This document shows positions 31,421 through 43,917 of a DNA stretch of 64,000 nt, piece after piece. The DNA comes from Dryocosmus kuriphilus (lineage: Eukaryota > Arthropoda > Insecta > Hymenoptera > Cynipidae). The stretch is taken from assembly GCA_038277395.1 (NCBI GenBank), contig CM076190.1, positions 241,781,256 through 241,845,255 of the forward strand. Direction: 5' to 3'. The position numbers and the translations under genes were made by a program. Within the stretch, counting starts at the first letter, position 1. Every line of letters starts with the position of its first letter. The notes under the pieces were generated by a model. That model was not told the origin of the DNA. It did not search any database and worked only from the letters and a program-made list of their open reading frames with translations.

Positions 31421-31433
31421 ATCCCATACAGTT

Positions 31434-32280
31434 TAGACGAAACTATTAAAAACTCTAAAAAAAGAAATAAATTAAAGAAAACAGTGACAAAGAGGGTGAA
31501 AGACAAATGAATGTATGAAAGAGAGAAAAAAGGAAAACAACATGCTAAACTATATGCAGACTCTAAGCTACATTCAAAATTTTTAGAAGCGGAAAAGGCT
31601 GTGTTTCAAAAGAAGAAGGAAAAAAACATTTCTGATGTGACTAAGATGAAATTATTCAAAGGGAGAAATTGGCAGTTTTAAAGCGTAATAAGAGAAAAAT
31701 GAAAAAAAAGATTGAAAAAAATGAAAGATCGATTAATAACAGCATAAGTTGTAAAACGCCGATACCAACTAAAAATTTGAATACAATTTCTGGGGCTCGT
31801 AGAGCGACAAAAAATAGAAATGGACTTCTAAATACAATTAAAAAACTAGAGGAAAGACAGTAAAAGTTAGAAAAATAAAACTGGACTTTAAAATGCCGAT
31901 CGAATAAATTCAAGAAGAGGTTTCAGGGAATAAACACTCTGCGAAAGGACAATCAATCACCTTCACCATATAAAAAAGTCATGCAGACTTTGAAACTTGG
32001 TACGGAAGGTGTAAAGCGTCAACTACGATTTTCATTTACTTTAAAAAAACAGATAAAGGATAGCTATAATTCTGCTTCATCAGTAGAAAAAACTACAATC
32101 TGTAGGAGGATAGCAGGAAGAATTGTAAAAAAATATGAAGATGTGAACAAATTAACAGCTATGCTATCTCTCAAGCGTTATCGACCACACGCTCATAAAC
32201 CTGACCTTATTCTAAATACTAAAATAAGACGTCTCCAAAAAACGGAGCTATTAGAACAGAAAATTCTAGATTTTTCTTAG
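31434..32280 (+). pseudogene. Decayed transposase-like gene, fragment 2
   Basis: Open pieces in shifting frames encode a lysine-rich region, then SNKFKKRFQ and a continuous 99-residue block from 31,981 (LKLGTEGVKRQLRFSF, CRRIAGRIVKKYEDVNKL, LQKTELLEQKILDFS), ending in TAG at 32,278. The arrangement of charged N-terminal helices followed by a KI-DFS segment resembles a family of uncharacterised arthropod transposon-like proteins; I cannot name it more exactly. Confidence 0.55.
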
Positions 32281-32564
32281 ATGATGAAATAACAACCCAA
32301 TCGTCAAATAAAAAAGACTTCTTGACTTTTAATAAAGAAAAAAAATTAAAACGTTATCTTGCTGATACACTGTCTAATTTACACAAAAAGTTTGTACAGC
32401 TTAACAATTTGTGTACCTCTTTTACGACTTTCTTGAAATACAAACTACTTTTAGTGGTTCATTTAAACATAATGCTAATAACTTAAGTGAGCTGATGTCA
32501 AACCTTACATATAATAGCGAACGATAAGAAAAATTTATGCTTAGATTGTGTCTTACTTGTAAAG
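32281..32564 (+). pseudogene. Decayed transposase-like gene, fragment 3
   Basis: Directly continuing fragment 2 past its stop, the codons read DDEITTQSSNKKDFLTF, KRYLADTLSNLHKKFVQL and, after frame changes, NANNLSELMSNLTYNSER and a CLTC motif. These match the order of the middle of the same uncharacterised family (a KRYL-LHKKF segment followed by a Cys-rich segment). The foldback element cuts it off at 32,564. Confidence 0.5.
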
Positions 32565-35500
32565 AAAAAATCTGCCCGTTTCGCGGGCACATTCTCATCG
32601 CACGCTTCGCGCGCCGCGCCTCGCGCGAAGTATGAGCGCGCCTACGGCGCGCGTTTGTTGGCACTCGCGCTTCGCGCTCGATAAATTATTCACCTCGCGC
32701 TACGTGCTCGGTGTTTATGGATCCTCTAAACCTTTACATTAAAAATTCCAAAAGGAAATATTTTACTGAAGGCTCTATCGCCCTTAAGGAATACATTCTC
32801 ATCATGACACTCGCACTTCGTGCTCGATAATTACATTTTTTTTAAACACATTGTAGATTGGTAAAGTTGTTTTGTAATTTTCCAAATTTTCACAATACAG
32901 GATTTCGATTCTTAAAAGTAAACGATGAGTCTTATAAACAAATTTTGTAGCTCTTTCCAAGGTGTACAATTCTGCTTATTAATATTTTCTCATATCTTGC
33001 ACAGTTTTCCTGAAAAGTGGTTTTCTTTATATTTCATAACATATTTCACGAATAACTCAAAAACTACGTATCTTCTCAAAAAAATGATAGAGAGAAAATT
33101 TGTAGATCTTTTTAAGGTGAACAACCTTGTTTATTATCATTTTTCCGTATCTTGCATAGTTTGGCAGGAAATTTGAAAATTTTTATTTTTAATAACGTTT
33201 TATCGATTAAAACAAAAACCGTGCATTTTAACAAAAAATGGTTAAAGCAAAATCTATAGATATTTTTTAATTAAACAACCTTGTTTTTTACCATTTTTTT
33301 TTATCTTGAATGTTTTGGCGGGAAACCAGACTTCTTTAATTTTAATAGTTCTTTCTTGATTAAAAAAAAACCGTTCATTTTATCAAAAAACGGTTAAGAC
33401 AAAATTTGTAGATTTTTTGGAGATGAATAATTTTACTTTCCTACATTTTTTTTGTATCTCTCATAGTTTAGCCGAAAAATGGATTTTTTGATTTTGTGAA
33501 AACCATTTTTGATGGATAAAACCATAACCGTTGGTCAAAAAACGCTGGTTAACGAACTCGTCCTTCCTTTTTACCCCCTAAAGAAGTGTGCCAAAGCGCA
33601 CTCCAATCTGATTAGTCCTTCGAAAGTTATCGCGACACAGACAGACGACGACGACGACGACGACGACAACGGCGACAACGACGACAACAACGACAACGAC
33701 AAGGACGACGACGACAGACAGACAGACTCGGTCGCAAAAACCGTTTTTTCTGACTCAGGGGGTCTCAAAACGTGGAGATTTCATGAAATCCGCGAAAGTC
33801 AAATTTTACATAAATCTAATACCTTCTCTGATGAGAATGTAAAAATTAACAAATAAATAAATTGAGGAATTTCTTTGCATGTAAGAATTACAATATTACC
33901 TTGATTCTCAAGAACTTTTTTTTGTTTTTTCGTAGTTTTAAACTTATACTTTTCCCCCTTTTTATTTATTCACTCTTCTTCGATTCTGACACACTTGTGA
34001 TAAAAAGATATTGCATCAGCATCATATTCTAAGGTACATAATTTTTTACATTCTCACTAGAGAAGGTATTAGATTTTTGTAAAATTTGACCTTCGTGGAT
34101 TTCATGATGTCTTCACGTTTTGAGACCCCCTGAGTCAGAAAAAACGGTTTTGACGTCCGTGTCTGTCTGTCTGTTGTCGTCGTCGTTGTCGTTGTCGTTG
34201 TTTTCGTCGCTGTCGTCATCGTCGTCGTTGCCTGTGGTCGCGATAACTTTCGAAGCACTAATCGGATTGGAGTGCGCTTTGGTACACTTCTTTAAGGGGT
34301 AAAGAGAAAGGACTGGTTCGTTAACCAGCGGTTTTTGCCCAACGGTTATGGTTTTATCCGTCAAAAACGGTTTTCACAAAATCAAAAAATCCATTTTTCG
34401 GCTAAACTATGAGAGCTACAAAAAAATAGAAAAAAGTAAATTTATTCAACTTAAAAAAATCTACAAATTTTGTCTCAACCATTTTTTGACAAAATGAACG
34501 GTTTTTGTTTTAATCAAGAAAACGCTATTAAAAATAAAAAACTCTGGTTTCCCGCCAAAATATTCAAGATACAAAAAGTTGGTAAAAAACAAAGTTGTTC
34601 AATTAAAAAATATCTAATAATTTTGTTTTAACTATCTTTTCATAAAATGAACGGTTTTTGTTTTAATCGATAAAACGTTATTAAAAATCAAGGTTATCGA
34701 ATTTCCCGCCAAACTATGCAAGATACGGAAAAATGATAATAAACAAAGTTATTCGCCTTAAAGAGGTCTACAAATTTTCTGTAAATCAGTTTTTTGAGCA
34801 GAGGCGTAGTTTTTGAGTTATTCGTGAAATATATTATGAAATATAAAGAAACCCACTTTTCAGCGACTAATCGGATTGGATAGTTATTGAAAAATCTGCC
34901 CGCTACTCAGGCGCATTCTCATCACGTTTCTCGGGCTCACCAATCAATGCAATTATATTTAGAACGTAAATTTCTTCATTTTTTTACACAGTTTGGCTGA
35001 AAAATGCAATTTTTACATTCTCATCAGAGAAGGTACTAGATTTATGTAAAATTTTACTTTCGCGGATTTCATGAAATCTCCACGTTTTGAGACCCCCTGA
35101 GTCAGAGAAAACGGTTTTTACGACCGTGTCTATCTGTCTGTTGTCGTCGTCGTTGTCGTTGTTGTCGTCGTTGTCGTCGTCGTCGTCGTCTGTGGTCGCG
35201 ATAACTTTCGAAGGACTAATCGGATTGGAGTGCGCTTTGGTACACTTCTTTAAGGGATAAAAAGAAAGGAGGAGTCCGTTAACCAGCGATTTTTGACCAA
35301 CGGTTATGGTTTTATCCATCAAAAACGGTTTTCACAAAATCAAAAAATCCATTTTTCGGCTAACCTATGAGAGATTCAAAAAAAATGTAAGAAAGTAAAA
35401 TTATTCATCTCAAAAAATCTACAAATTTTGATTTAACCGTTTTCTGATAAAATGAACGGTTTTTGTTTTAATCAAGAAAGCACTATTAAAATTAAAAAAG

Positions 35501-36254
35501 TCTGGTTTTCCGCCAAAATATTCAAGATACAAAAAAATGTTGAAGAACAAAGTTGTTCAGTTAAAAAATATCTATAAATTTTGTTTTAACCATTTTTTGC
35601 TAAAATGCGCGATTTTTTTTTAATCGATAAAACGTTATTAAAAATAAGAAATTTCAGATTTCCTGCCAAACTATGCAAGATATGGAAAAATGATAATAAA
35701 CAAAGTTGTTTGACTTAAAAAGATCTACAAATTTTCTATCCATCATTTTTTTGAGCAGACGCGTAGTTTTTGAGTTATTCATGAAACATATTATGAAATA
35801 TAAAGAAAACCACTTTTCAGGAAAATTGTGCAAGATATGAGAAAATATTAACAAGCAGAATTGTTCACCTTGGAAAGAGCTACAAAATTTATTTATAAGA
35901 CTCATTGTTTTACTTTTAAGAATCGGAATCCTGTATTGTTAAAATTTGGAAAAACACAAAAAAACTTTACCAATCTACAATGTGTTTTGAAAAATGTAAT
36001 TATCGAGCGCGAAGCGCGAGTGTCCTGATGAGAATGTATTCCTTAAGGGGGATAGAGCCTTAAGTAAAATAGTTCCGTTTGGAATTTTTAATGTAAAGGT
36101 TTATAGGATCCATAAACTCCGAGCGCGTAGCGCGAGGTGAATAATTTATCGAGCGCGAAGCGCGAGTGCCAACAGACGCGCGCCCTAGGCGCGCTTTATA
36201 CTTCGCGCGAAGAGCGCGATGAGAATGTGCCAGCGAAGCGGGCTGATTTTTTTT
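32565..36254. mobile_element. Foldback-type element with long inverted arms, about 3.7 kb
   Basis: The ends are inverted copies (AAAAAATCTGCCCG at the left, CGGGCTGATTTTTT at the right). The arms of about 1.3 kb match each other in reverse: the CGCGCTTCGCGCTCG clusters, GGATCCTMTAAA, the ACGAATAACTCAAAAACTACG segment and a GAC/GTC-rich tract (33,640-33,720 against 35,140-35,195). A third, partial inverted copy (34,040-34,870) carries another GTC-rich tract, and a second TCTGCCCG end at about 34,891 suggests nesting. The aspartate-rich frames in these tracts are low-complexity and probably not proteins. No transposase is seen; it is non-autonomous. Confidence 0.75.
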
Positions 36255-36379
36255 ATTTATTGAACAGTTTACGGGCAGAAAACTTTTCTCCCAATCTAAA
36301 TTATCTTAATGTTAGGTCCTTAAATGAATTAACGGTATGCTTAGGCCTCGTTCTTTTAAGTGTATACGGTTTTGCGGAG

Positions 36380-39290
36380 TGTTTCTGAATCGTGTTGCCG
36401 ACGTTTCGAAAAAGTCTAGCTCGTTACATATTTGATTAGCTTCGCTACATAATCTCGTCATAATAGAGTTTGCCCCGTAAACAAATTTCTATGTGTCAGT
36501 GAATTCGGTGGCGCATATATGTTTATTTCGCTTAGCAAACTTGAACAATCGATGCTATTGTTTAGGATATTGTACAAAAAGCATATGTCGGTAAAATTAA
36601 ATCGTTCTGAAATTCGTGGTTGATTAAGCAATATTCTTATGCTACTGTAATTGTAGTTTTGTCTCTTCATTGAAATACCCAGTTGTATAGCTGCAAATCG
36701 TAAAAATTTATTTTGTACGCGTTCGAGTCTTATAATGTAATTGCAATAGATAGGTTTCCATACAACTTAGACGAATTCTAAAAGCGGCCTTACCAGCGAG
36801 AAAGACAATGTTTTTAGGACAAGCGGGTTTTTGAATTTCGATACATTTCTGGTGACCAAGCCCAGCGATCTGAGGGGTCTATTAATCTTATTTTCAGCTC
36901 TGGCGTACAATGTCAAAGCATCATCAAGGAGTATCCCAAGGTCTAGTACCACGGTAACCCTAATAAGTTCCTCTCTTACCATACCATACTGATAAGAAGG
37001 ATATATTTGTTTATCGAGAAGTTTAAAATCGAACACTTCTTTACGTTCAACTGCATCCCATTCTGAGTGCACCAGGTCTGCAGTTGATCAGTATCAGATT
37101 GCAAGCTGATGCCATCGGACCGGGAGCACATAGTTTTGTATATTTTCAGATCGTCAGCAAAGAAAAGGAAGATGCAGTATTTTAGAATCAAGCTAATATC
37201 ATTGACATGGAGAAGGAACAGGACAGGGCCGAGGTGCGAACCTTTTGGGACTCCGAAAGAAGCTTGAAAGGGTTCCGAGTAATTGGTTTTGACGCGAACT
37301 GACTGACATCTATCAATTAGATAGCTTTCAAGCCACATAAGCATTTTATTTGAGACCCCCGGGCTTCAAGCTTTGCCGCAATAATGGCGTGATCTACCCT
37401 ATCAAACGCTTTCGAAAAATCAGTATATATGGCATCGACCAGTAAGCCTGATTCAGTCTCGTTAATGAAATGGTGTGTATAGAAGCATAAAATTTGTGAC
37501 GGCAGATCTTCCCCTCCTGAAGCCATGCTGCTCCTCAATAATAGTATCTGCTGAGGCAAGGTATGACTTGTCACCAATTATATTTTCAAAAACTTTGAGA
37601 ATCGCATTGAGTATGGTTATGGGTAGGTAGTTTTTGACTTCGCTCCGGCTCCCGTTTTTGAAAATAAGGATCACGATACCCTTTTTCCACTCGAACGGAA
37701 AATGACCTTCCGCGAGTGACTTGTAAACAAGAGGAACAGTGGTTATAAGAATATAAAGCAGCAGGATTTCAGGAGAGAGGGAGGCACGCCATCAGATCCC
37801 GCCTCTTTATTCGTATCAAGACTGAGTAGTTTATCTTTAGCCTCGTTCCTGCTTATATGAGTGTTCGAAAAGTCGACCGATTTAGCGAAACTAAGAATAA
37901 AATCCGGAACATTTTTAATCGGCATTAAGTAGACCGATTTTAAAAAAGATACGAAGAGCCCGGCTATATCTTCACCGGTGTCGGCAGTTAATCCATTTAA
38001 TACCATTTGATTTGTAATACCAGTGTTTTCGCGCATTGAGTTCGTGTATTTCCAAAAATAATTCGGCTTCATTATAATGGATCTTTCAGTATCAGCAAGG
38101 TATTTTTTAAAACAGAAATCGGCGAGACATTTACTCTGGCCCCTTAGGTTAGAAAACCGTTGGTAATGAATGTTATTTCTCGTTTGCTTGTGTTTAAGGT
38201 GAGCAACTTTTTCGCTGTTGTTAACTCTTTGAGCTCTCCACTGAACCAGTAAGGATATGTCGACGATTTGCAAATCTGTATGGGCACAACATTTTCGATG
38301 GCTAGTATATATACGCATAAAATTTTTCGATAGCCTCGTCTATTGTCACATTGCCGAATAAAGAATCCCAATCAATATTTGATAAGAACGGATAAATAGC
38401 TAAATTATAGGCGATCTTAAAGGTATAACGCATATATGTGTCGTTTTCAGAACGAACTTCATTGATAATAATATTTTCACTTTTTTTCTAGGATTAGGGG
38501 TGGATGGCAGTTAGCAATATGTAAGAGGGGATCTATTGCTATTTCTACAGAGTCTCTTTTGCTATTGGAGAAGACTAAGTCCAATAAAGAGCCATGATTG
38601 TTAACTTTATGATTTATTTGCACTAAGGATAACCTAATGTATCCGAGATCGTGCTAAAAATGTGTATTTGTTGCATTCCTATAGGTACGCAACTGGGTCC
38701 GTGGTCAGGATCTGCTTTCAAGGAAGCATAGGACATGTCAAAGTCACCAAATATGCTAAAAGCTGCAGTTGGGAAGGCGAAGGAAAGGTCCTCTTGTACA
38801 GATCACAGATCAACGTATTTGATAAGGCTGGCATTAGGTGGAATGTAGAAGACTCCCATGACGTAGATGGATTTCCCTACTACTACTTTGATAAATACGT
38901 GCTCTACGGAATTAATATTTGTTTGGAGATTAACATACCCTAGGCCCTGATCTGCCGCAATCATAACGCCGTCACCACGTAGACAGTCACTGGTTAAAAC
39001 ATTGCGATCAAGTCTGAAAGTGTCGTATCCCATAAATCCTAATTCCGCGGAATTTATTCCTTCGTGTAACGACATCTCAGAAAAAACAATAATATTGTAA
39101 GAGCAAGTTGGAATAGATTGTCGTAGGTGATCGAGTTTTGTACGTACTTGCTTCCTTGTCTGGTTTTGTGTGCTTCGTGATTACTGGAAGCTCCTCCTCT
39201 GGAAGATAGTTTCAGTTCTATTTCTCCTCTCTTGCGTCGACTTTCCAGATTGGTCTTCACTACGGCAATTTCCTCCAGTTGCATTTTTGT
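36380..39290 (-). mobile_element. Jockey/CR1-like LINE, minus strand, decayed
   Basis: Reading from 39,290 leftward, an endonuclease segment (GYDTFRLDRNVLTSDCLRGD) is followed, after damaged sequence, by RT motifs: KNYLPITILN, EEQHGFRRGRS, DFSKAFDRVDH, GVPKGSHLGPVLF, an intact FADD, and a C-terminal block ending in NSLTHRNLF (about 36,480). At least four frame changes separate these pieces. It replicates by target-primed reverse transcription; this copy is dead. It lies between the foldback element and the last fragment of the transposase-like gene. Confidence 0.85.
36803..37674 (-). pseudogene. LINE reverse transcriptase domain
   Basis: Overlapping frames (37,674-37,462, 37,577-37,317, 37,344-36,976, 37,072-36,767) give RT blocks in order with the catalytic FADD near 37,165. 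Frame breaks are close to 37,480, 37,340 and 37,000. The RT is recognisable but not translatable as one protein. Confidence 0.8.
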
Positions 39291-39389
39291 TCACCTAAGT
39301 AATATTCATAATCAATTACTTTACAAAAAAAAAGTAAAACTATGCAACAAAGTTTCACACAGAAATTCAGGCGTAACATTACGGCGGTT

Positions 39390-39942
39390 CCCGAACTTTG
39401 CATACTATTCATACTAATGCTTATTATATTTTAAATTCTGAATCAAATAAAATTGACCTTTTTAAAGTTTGCACAACTTCTGAAGATATTCGACATACTG
39501 CGCCAGCTGTTTTAGCCCATTTAAAACCATTGTTTGAACGGCTTGCGAAATTAGGCAAAAGAAATACATATTTACAGATGGTCCGACTGCTCAGTATCGA
39601 AATAAGATTTCTTTTTCTTTAATGTGCCACTTTGCTAAACTCTACCATTTTGAATTAGTCATGCGGAGTTTTTGGGAAAGTGTTCACGGTAAAGATATAA
39701 ATGGTGTATTAGGAGGAGCGCGTAAATCAAAAGCTGACAATAAAGTGAGTCAGGAATCTGACATCACTGATAAAAGAAGTTTTACACGTGCCGTTGAAGA
39801 TGTGAAAATAGATCTCCTGGAAGTTGAGGCTGATGAAATTGAACCAGTCAAAAATTTATTTAATCCCAAAGATTTAAATGCTGCAACTGGTAGGTTTGAA
39901 ATCCATCAAGTCATCTGGAGATCTGATGACAGCGATAACTAA
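39390..39942 (+). pseudogene. Decayed transposase-like gene, fragment 4 (C-terminal)
   Basis: Two frames (39,398-39,565 and about 39,566-39,942) join at a one-base shift. They encode SEDIRHTAPAVLAHLKPLF, then FTDGPTAQYRNKISF, SFWESVHGKDINGVLGGARK and a C-terminal EVEADEIEPVK stretch ending in TAA. The TDGP-QYRNK and HGK--GV-GG-K motifs are the strongest family marks in this gene and resemble the catalytic-like C-terminal half of uncharacterised arthropod transposon proteins with SDGP-QYKN and GHGKGA motifs. The tract between fragments 3 and 4 is lost or replaced by insertions. Confidence 0.55.
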
Positions 39943-40254
39943 TATTTGAGAAAGCGCAGTTGTACTCACAATTACACTTTTTCTTCGTGTACTGTGTGTG
40001 ATTTGGAAATCCCAACTTACTCTCCGACCGAAAGCGCTCAAGTGAAAAAAATTTTGTCCAAACTGAACGCCGTTTGAGTTAAACAACTTTCGAAAAAAAC
40101 GAAAGCCGTTCAGGTGAAACATTTTTTTTAAGAACCTGAAGTTGCAGCAGACAAAAAAGTTCTTGCAAAATGTAATTCTTTACAAGATGTGGTCCCAACT
40201 AATTTAAAAGATAGCCAGAAGTTTGGTGCAGAACATTTTGAACACAGGTTGTAA
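39943..40254. other. Short spacer, no gene seen
   Basis: Contains the repeated segment CAAACTGAACGCCGTTTGAGTT / AAACGAAAGCCGTTCAGGTG, a short inverted and direct repeat. No coding signal. Confidence 0.4.
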
Positions 40255-40415
40255 GCCTTGCCTTAACTGACCGGGATATATAGCCTTGTCTTACCTGGAC
40301 GGACCATCTCCTTGCCTTGACTGGCTGGGATCGTAGGCCTTGTCTTAACTGGATGGACCATCCCTTGCCTTAACTGGCTGGGATCTTTAGCCTTGCCTTG
40401 ACTGACTGGTATCGC
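40255..40415. repeat. Minisatellite of CCTTGCCTTRACTGGCTGGGAT type
   Basis: About five imperfect units alternate GCCTTGCCTTAACTG and GACCGGGATATAT-like parts, with spacing of about 30-60 bp. Confidence 0.75.
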
Positions 40416-40439
40416 TAGGAGGTACTCTGCAGTGGCTGG

Positions 40440-40930
40440 AATTTTTCAAAATTCTTGAAAAAATCTTTTTAAAATGACCTTGGAAGCCTGGTTTAAGGCC
40501 AAGAGCATGATTATGGATAAAGTCTCACTTGAAGCTAAAATTTCATGCTCTTTCCAAATCTGCAATAAAAAATGTGGTTTCCCACTTGACAAAACAAGTA
40601 TCACCTTGGAATGACCTTGAAGGCCATGGTCGGGTTTAAAAATGAACATAAAATTTCCTGCTTTTTCCACATCCACGATAAAAAATAGAACTTCCCGTAT
40701 AAAAAATTGAAAGGGGTTCCCATTTGAAAAAACAATTTTGACCGTGGAATGACCTTGAAGGCCATGGTCAAGGACATAGTCGAGATCGTCCTTGATTTGA
40801 AGTTTACTGCTATTTCCAAATCCGTAATAAAAAATGGGGCTTCCAATTTAAAAAATTGAATTTGACCTCGATATGACTTTCAAGGTCATGGTCAAAGTCA
40901 AACCGAGGTCACCTTTGAATATCCAGGGAC
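40440..40930. repeat. Tandem repeat of about 127-140 bp with TGACCTTGA cores
   Basis: Four units start near 40,472, 40,610, 40,750 and 40,875. Each has ATGACCTTGAAGGCCATGGT or its inverted form, then a TTCCCATTTGAAAAAA block and AATAAAAAATGG. TGACCTTGA is the reverse complement of TCAAGGTCA, the extended half-site of FTZ-F1/ERR nuclear receptors; binding is not shown. Confidence 0.7.
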
Positions 40931-40979
40931 AAATCCTAAAACTTTTATATTTAATATTTTTCAAAGCTTCTTTGATATC

Positions 40980-41480
40980 TAATCTTTCTTTATTAAAAGT
41001 ACCAATTTCCGACCGAAAATAACAAAAAATTACATAAAAAATAACAAAATTTTAGAGAATTTCGAATTTCTACAAAAAAGAACAAAAATTTTCGTTTTGC
41101 AAAAGATTTTTGCACCTTTTCATAGTTTTTCTTATAAATTTACGACTTTTTGAATAAAAAAAAAACGAAAATTTACGATCTGCAAGAAGCTAGTAGTCGT
41201 TTTTTATAGTTTTGATTAAAAAATAATAAATTTCTACACAAAATAGTAGAAAATTGTAAATTCCCTCGAAAGATAACGACTTGCGATTTGCAAAGGCTAG
41301 CTGTAATTTTTTCACATTCAAAAAAAAGGTCACATGTTTCCACAGACAATCAAATAAAGATAAGAATTTGTACAAAAAGCCCGATTTCTGAATTACAAAT
41401 GTTATTGTAGTTCTTAATAGTCTTTTTTAGAAAGTTACAGAATTCTAACAAAAATAGCGAAAAGTTACGATTTGCAAACG
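40980..41480 (+). repeat. Degenerate TTGCGATTTGCAAA array, isolated copy
   Basis: Same family as the arrays upstream of family B, here with about five units and no recognisable family-B promoter or exon next to it; an R1-like LINE begins just downstream. Confidence 0.65.
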
Positions 41481-41541
41481 CTAGTTGCAAAAGCTAGAAG
41501 GGCAGATAGAAAGGGGAGAATAAAAACTTCTTCCTGTTATC

Positions 41542-42660
41542 ATGAAGATGGAGGAAGAAACTAATGAAATAAAGAATCTTGATAAGGCGATTAAAGGTGG
41601 CCTCCCGTTGGCCAGTTGCTTAATCGAAGCTCTTAATAACGACAGATTAGAAGCCCAGGAGATTAAAAACAAAATCATGGGCTTAGAAGCTGAAAAAACC
41701 ACTAGATCGGTTCAAGAACGGTTAGAGGACAACAGTTCCATGAAAAGAATATTAGATACAGAAGCCAAAAGGAAGAAAATGCTGACTAACACACCTAGCC
41801 CTGACAGTGGGAAAAAAAGCAGACCAACCAAAAAAGTCCAGTTAGAGGGTAACGACCCACAATGGGTCGAGTTAGTCAAACGAAAAAACAAAAAGTAGAC
41901 ATCAGTTTCAAATACCAACAAGAAGGGTAAGAAAATGGACAAGATGGAGGCAAGCACAAGAGAATTCGGCCAGAGGCCTTCTTAGTTAGGCCTACTACAG
42001 CGTGCAGCTATGTGGAAGTCTTTCGTGATATCAGAGCCAAAGTCAAACCAGGTGAAATGGAGGTTGAAATCAAAGCCATTAAAAGGACGGGGCAAGACGA
42101 TGTCTTAATAGAAATAAGGGCATCGAAGGAAAACAAGACGAAGTTTGGGGAAGCTATACAAAGCGACATCAAAGAAACGGGCTCGGTCAGACAACTAGTC
42201 CCACGTGCGCAAATCCAGATCAGTGATCTGGATGTAGCAACGGATGCATAAGAGTTCAAGGTGTCATCAGACAAGACGCTGGGGACAGATTCGACGGAAG
42301 GTCTGATTATAAATCTGACCAACAAGCGCTTTAGAGGCAGCTTGATGGCCTTCGCGGATATGAAGGAGACGTATGCAACCAAGCTGGTGCAGATGGGCCA
42401 TATTAAGATCGGCTAGGTTAGCTGCAGAGTCCGCCTCAAGTTGAGGGCGAAGCGTTGTTTCTGTTGCTTCGGCTATGGCCATATAGCGTAGGAGTGCAAG
42501 GGCAAAGACTGAAGACGTCAGTGCTGGAAGTGTATTACTGAAGTACACATAGCGACAAAATGTACAAATGAGGCTAAGTGCCTCTTTATGAGGACAGAGG
42601 AGAAGGATCCGCAGTGGATCAAATCCCTGGTACATCCAGATGTGCGGCCTAAATAGAGAC
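41542..42660 (+). pseudogene. R1-like LINE ORF1 (Gag-like)
   Basis: An N-terminal coiled-coil-like part (41,542-41,898) and a later part (42,012-42,251) lie in different frames. Near 42,455-42,570 two zinc knuckles are readable, CFCCFGYGHIA-EC with a stop inside, and CWKCITEVHIATKC, a CX2CX4HX4C. ORF1 proteins of this clade bind element RNA. Broken by at least three stops. Confidence 0.75.
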
Positions 42661-43917
42661 AAACCGCAGGTGTAACCAAAAGAGGTGATGACTGTTATTC
42701 TTCAAGGGAACTTGAATCATAGTAGGCTGGCTCAGGGAGTATTGCCTCAAAGGGCTATTGAAGAAAGAGCGGATATTTTCATAGCCAGCGAACAATATAA
42801 AAATAGAGAAGGCGCAAGCTGGTTCCCAGACAACAGCGGCACCTGTGCCATTTGCTTGTTTAACAGTAGCAAGTTCTTGATACTCAAGCACGGTAAAGGG
42901 GACGGATGCGTGTGGATCTAAAGTAACAAGACAACAATCGTCAGCTGCTATCTTCCCCCTAATGATGGAATAGCAGTCTTCAGCAGAAAGATGGAAGAGA
43001 TAGAAGAACTTTTCTCTAACTTGGAAGGAGAAATCATCGTAGCTGGCGATTTTAATGCCAAATCGAGTGAATGTGGCATGAACTGGACGAACACGAGGGG
43101 ACGTGCGGTGACCGAGATGGCAGCTGGACTCAACATGACGTTTACGAACACGGGAAACGCAGCCACCTTCAGAAGAAGTTGCTATCGAGAAGCCATCCTT
43201 GATATCACCATAGCCGCACCCGGGGTGGCCGGTAGGATATGTAAGTGGCAAGTACTAGAAGACTACATAGAAAGTGACCATCAATTTATAATGTTTCATA
43301 TGATAGAGGTAAATCAGCATACTAATAGGACTCATAAGTTGCAGAACAATAGGAGTGGTTGAAATTGGAAGAAACTCGAACCGTATAAAATCCTGGGCAC
43401 AATTGCGAAAAAAGGCAGCAGCCTCCTCGTAAAGTCATGTCCGGCGGTAGTCATGACAGTGGAAGCAGAGATTTTGGTGCAGAACACAATGAACCTGATC
43501 GTTCAAAGGTGCAACGCCTCGATGCCGCAAAGAACTGCAAGATCCAAAAAGACACCGGTGTACTGGTGGACGCTGAAAATAGGCGAGCTCAGGTCCATTT
43601 GCTTTAAACTGAAGCGAAAGGTACCTAGAACAAGGAAAAAAAGACGAGGTGTAATTCAGGCCAACAGGGAATACAAACTAGCTAAGAAGAAGCTCAATCG
43701 CGTCATAAGAGAGAGCAAACACCGCAAGGGCTGCAGGTCTGAATGGCAGTGAACCAGGACACTTGAGGTATTGACTACTAGATAGTCACGAAAAAGCTAT
43801 ATGGACGGGCACAGTTACCTCTAGATAATCGAAGTTTCTTCAGTCTTGACAGCCAATTTAATAAAAATCAATAAAATTCCAAAATTGATAGTATAATTAT
43901 AAAATTTTATTTTCAAC

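Noticed and set aside
32925..33176. 83-codon ORF repeated at 35,654-35,905 on the other strand
   Set aside because: Both lie in the inverted arms of the foldback element; AT-rich, no domain, best explained as repeat DNA rather than a duplicated gene.
33509..33856. Aspartate-rich ORF (and its two inverted copies at 34,113-34,364 and 34,984-35,322)
   Set aside because: The acidic run is translation of a (GAC)n tract within a foldback repeat; the copies sit in inverted arms and diverge by indels, without a start shared in a sensible context.
42649..43251. Minus-strand ORF of 200 codons
   Set aside because: Antisense to the R1-like endonuclease, whose motifs are clear on the plus strand.
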